This document shows, piece after piece, positions 27,804-29,245 of a stretch of DNA of 29,245 nt. Position numbers and translations under genes: made by a program. Below the pieces are notes generated by a model that saw only the letters and a program-made list of their open reading frames with translations, made no database searches and was not told the origin of the DNA. Numbering within the stretch: the first letter of the stretch is position 1; each line of letters opens with the position of its first letter. The DNA is from JBICIG01 sp043101605 (GTDB taxonomy: Bacteria; Planctomycetota; Phycisphaerae; Phycisphaerales; UBA1924). The DNA is taken from NCBI GenBank assembly GCA_043101605.1, contig JBICIG010000054.1:1-29245 (forward strand). The letters are read 5' to 3'.

Positions 27804-28217
27804 ATGAGCGAGACCATCTTCGACAAGATCATCCGCGGCGAGATCCCGTGCCATCGCGTCTACCAGGACGATGCCGTCCTGTCGTTTCTGGACATCAACC
27901 CCCTCGCCCCGGGGCACACGCTGGTGATCCCCAAGGAGCCGGCCGCGACGATGGACGAGCTCTCCGACGAGTCGGCCGCGGCGATCGGGCGGGTGCTGCC
28001 GCGCATCTGCCGGGCGGTCATGCAGGCGACCGGGACCGACGCGTACAACCTCCTCCAGAACAACCGGCGCGAGGCCCATCAGGAAGTGCTGCATGTCCAC
28101 TTCCACATCATCCCCAAGCCCCGGGCCGACCTCGGGCTCGGCATCGGCTGGAACCCGACCCGGCCCGACCAGGACGAACTGGCCGACCTCGCCAGGCACA
28201 TCGCCCGTCGGCTGTGA
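27804..28217 (+). CDS. HIT family (HINT-like) nucleotide hydrolase or transferase
   Basis: The 137-residue protein is a typical small HIT-domain protein. It opens with IFDKIIRGEIPCHRVYQDD, then FLDINPLAPGHTLVIPK, and ends with the catalytic HVHFHIIPK (His97, His99 and His101), the histidine triad that forms a covalent nucleotidyl intermediate. Members hydrolyse purine nucleoside phosphoramidates or dinucleoside polyphosphates in the cytoplasm; the bacterial HinT type is most similar. The ATG at 27804 has no ribosome-binding site and may be the first base of the mRNA. It is divergent from mutL and convergent with birA, with a 39-base gap on each side that holds no clear terminator. Confidence 0.95.
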   Translation: MSETIFDKIIRGEIPCHRVYQDDAVLSFLDINPLAPGHTLVIPKEPAATMDELSDESAAAIGRVLPRICRAVMQATGTDAYNLLQNNRREAHQEVLHVHFHIIPKPRADLGLGIGWNPTRPDQDELADLARHIARRL

Positions 28218-28256
28218 GCGCGGGCACGCGGGCGGAGCCGGGACCCGGTCGATCGG

Positions 28257-29084
28257 CTAGTCCACGCCCAGCAGCGTTGTCGTGTTCGCGTCGAGCCGGA
28301 TGGTGCCTGTCGGCCGGGCGACGATGAGCGCGCACGCCGGGTCGATCTCCACGACCTCGCCCCGCACCTCGACCCCCGACGACCGAAACCGCGCGGTGCG
28401 TCCCCGGAGCACATCGCGCTGCGACCACTCCGCGAGGCACGCACGCGCATCCGCGTCGAGCACGACTTGGTGCGCGTGCATCAACGCTTCGACGACCTTG
28501 ATGCGGTCCGCGGCGTGCCCGAGTTGGCGCAGCGATGCGGCCGACGCCGCGAGCTCCCCGGGCCAGTCGCCTCGTTCCTGGAGCACATTGATCCCGATGC
28601 CGACGAGCAGAGCGCCCTCGCGCTGCTCGATGAGCACGCCGGCGATCTTCCGGCCGTCGTGTCTCGCGACGACATCGTTCGGCCAGCGGATGCCGACCGC
28701 GCCCTCGCCGACGAACCGCTCGACCGCGGCGCACGCCGCCAGCCCGGCCCGCAGCGAGAGCGAACCGGCATCGAACGCGCCGGCATCGACCGTCAGCGTC
28801 GCGGCGATCCCGAGGTGGCCCGACTGGGTCCAGGCGCGCCCGAGCCGCCCGCGCCCCCGCGTCTGGGCGGAGGCGACGACGAACCAGCCGGGCCGGAGCG
28901 CGCTCATCCCTGCCGCGGCGTCCTGGGTCGATGCCGTCTCCCGCACCACCGCCGCCCGGGTGATCCAGCGCGATCGCATCGATGCGACCAGATCGTCGAG
29001 CCGATCCCCCCACCGCTCGATCGGCGTCTGGCCCGACGAAGGCGCGAGACCATCCGGCGAAGGCTCGGAACGCGCGGGCTCCAT
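28257..29084 (-). CDS. birA: Biotin--[acetyl-CoA-carboxylase] ligase (group I, no DNA-binding domain)
   Basis: The enzyme activates biotin as biotinyl-AMP and attaches it to the biotin carrier protein of acetyl-CoA carboxylase. Catalytic-domain motifs are STQD, the biotinyl-AMP loop QTRGRGRLGRAW (74-85), RWPND (133-137), KIAGVLIE (146-153) and VGIGINV. A small C-terminal domain follows. The 275-residue form starts at 29084, where its ATG overlaps the stop of nadC (TGATG); the frame extends 57 bases upstream into nadC, but that is unlikely to be used. There is no N-terminal winged helix, only about 20 disordered residues, so it is a monofunctional ligase and not a repressor like E. coli BirA. 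Confidence 0.93.
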   Translation of the reverse strand: MEPARSEPSPDGLAPSSGQTPIERWGDRLDDLVASMRSRWITRAAVVRETASTQDAAAGMSALRPGWFVVASAQTRGRGRLGRAWTQSGHLGIAATLTVDAGAFDAGSLSLRAGLAACAAVERFVGEGAVGIRWPNDVVARHDGRKIAGVLIEQREGALLVGIGINVLQERGDWPGELAASAASLRQLGHAADRIKVVEALMHAHQVVLDADARACLAEWSQRDVLRGRTARFRSSGVEVRGEVVEIDPACALIVARPTGTIRLDANTTTLLGVD

Positions 29085-29245
29085 CACGGGGGTGCTCCAT
29101 CGGCCCAGTCCAGCCCGACATCGAGCCCCACATCGAGCCAAGGTGCCGCGTGCGTCAGCGAGCCGACGCTGATGCGGTCGACGCCGGTCGCGGCGATGTC
29201 GGCGATCGTCTCGAGCGACACGCCCCCCGAAGCCTCCAGCAACAG
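29084..29245 (-). CDS. nadC: Quinolinate phosphoribosyltransferase, C-terminal part (runs off the right edge)
   Basis: Only the last 53 codons are present. They read LLLEASGGVSLETIADIAATGVDRISVGSLTHAAPWLDVGL, the conserved end of NadC, where the EASGG and the VDRISVGSLTHS-like elements bind the phosphates. The enzyme makes nicotinate mononucleotide from quinolinate in de novo NAD synthesis. Its stop overlaps the birA start, so the two are likely translated together from one mRNA. Confidence 0.92.
   Translation of the reverse strand: MLLEASGGVSLETIADIAATGVDRISVGSLTHAAPWLDVGLDVGLDWADGAPP

Overview
The window is a compact, very G+C-rich bacterial chromosome segment. It carries housekeeping and flagellar genes, with no sign of phage, insertion sequences, CRISPR or integration. 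Secreted proteins with FG-GAP/VCBS calcium-binding repeats, signal peptides on ATP synthase subunits b and c, a DUF4230 protein and polar-flagellum genes together suggest a planctomycete, possibly Phycisphaerae-like. That placement is inference, not proof.

Layout. 1-2132 (-): an SNF2-family helicase cut by the left edge. 2232-2304 (-): tRNA-Lys(TTT). 2377-4704 (-): a secreted FG-GAP repeat protein. 4863-7813 (+): a secreted trypsin-like protease and a 619-residue secreted protein of unknown function, probably one operon. 7826-9208 (-): a DUF4230 protein and a small multi-span membrane protein. 9465-13127 (+): a likely sigma-54 promoter, a 66-codon ORF, a double-length fliD and fliS. 13150-15788 (-): holB and sthA. 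15901-22620 (+): alaS, then atpZ, an atpI-like gene, atpB, atpE, atpF and atpH (all of Fo plus delta), closed by a clear intrinsic terminator. 22735-25804 (+): pgk and an ArnT-like glycosyltransferase. 25830-27764 (-): mutL. 27804-28217 (+): a HIT hydrolase. 28257-29245 (-): birA and the 3' end of nadC.

How the genes work together. The Fo/delta cluster would build the membrane rotor and stator, but the F1 genes (alpha, gamma, beta, epsilon) are not here, so the ATP synthase operon is split. FliD (filament cap) and FliS (flagellin chaperone) act late in flagellum assembly, which fits sigma-54 control. holB and mutL serve replication and repair. birA charges biotin enzymes and nadC belongs to NAD synthesis.

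The least ordinary signals are not genes. (1) The palindromic tetramer ACGT is almost absent: I find one copy in 29 kb, and codons seem chosen to avoid it. (2) Four genes (sthA, alaS, mutL, HIT) have a TAGnnT -10-like hexamer 6 or 7 bases before the ATG and no ribosome-binding site, suggesting leaderless mRNAs. (3) atpE is bracketed by two strong perfect hairpins. (4) FliD carries four to five tandem Flagellin_IN-like repeats.
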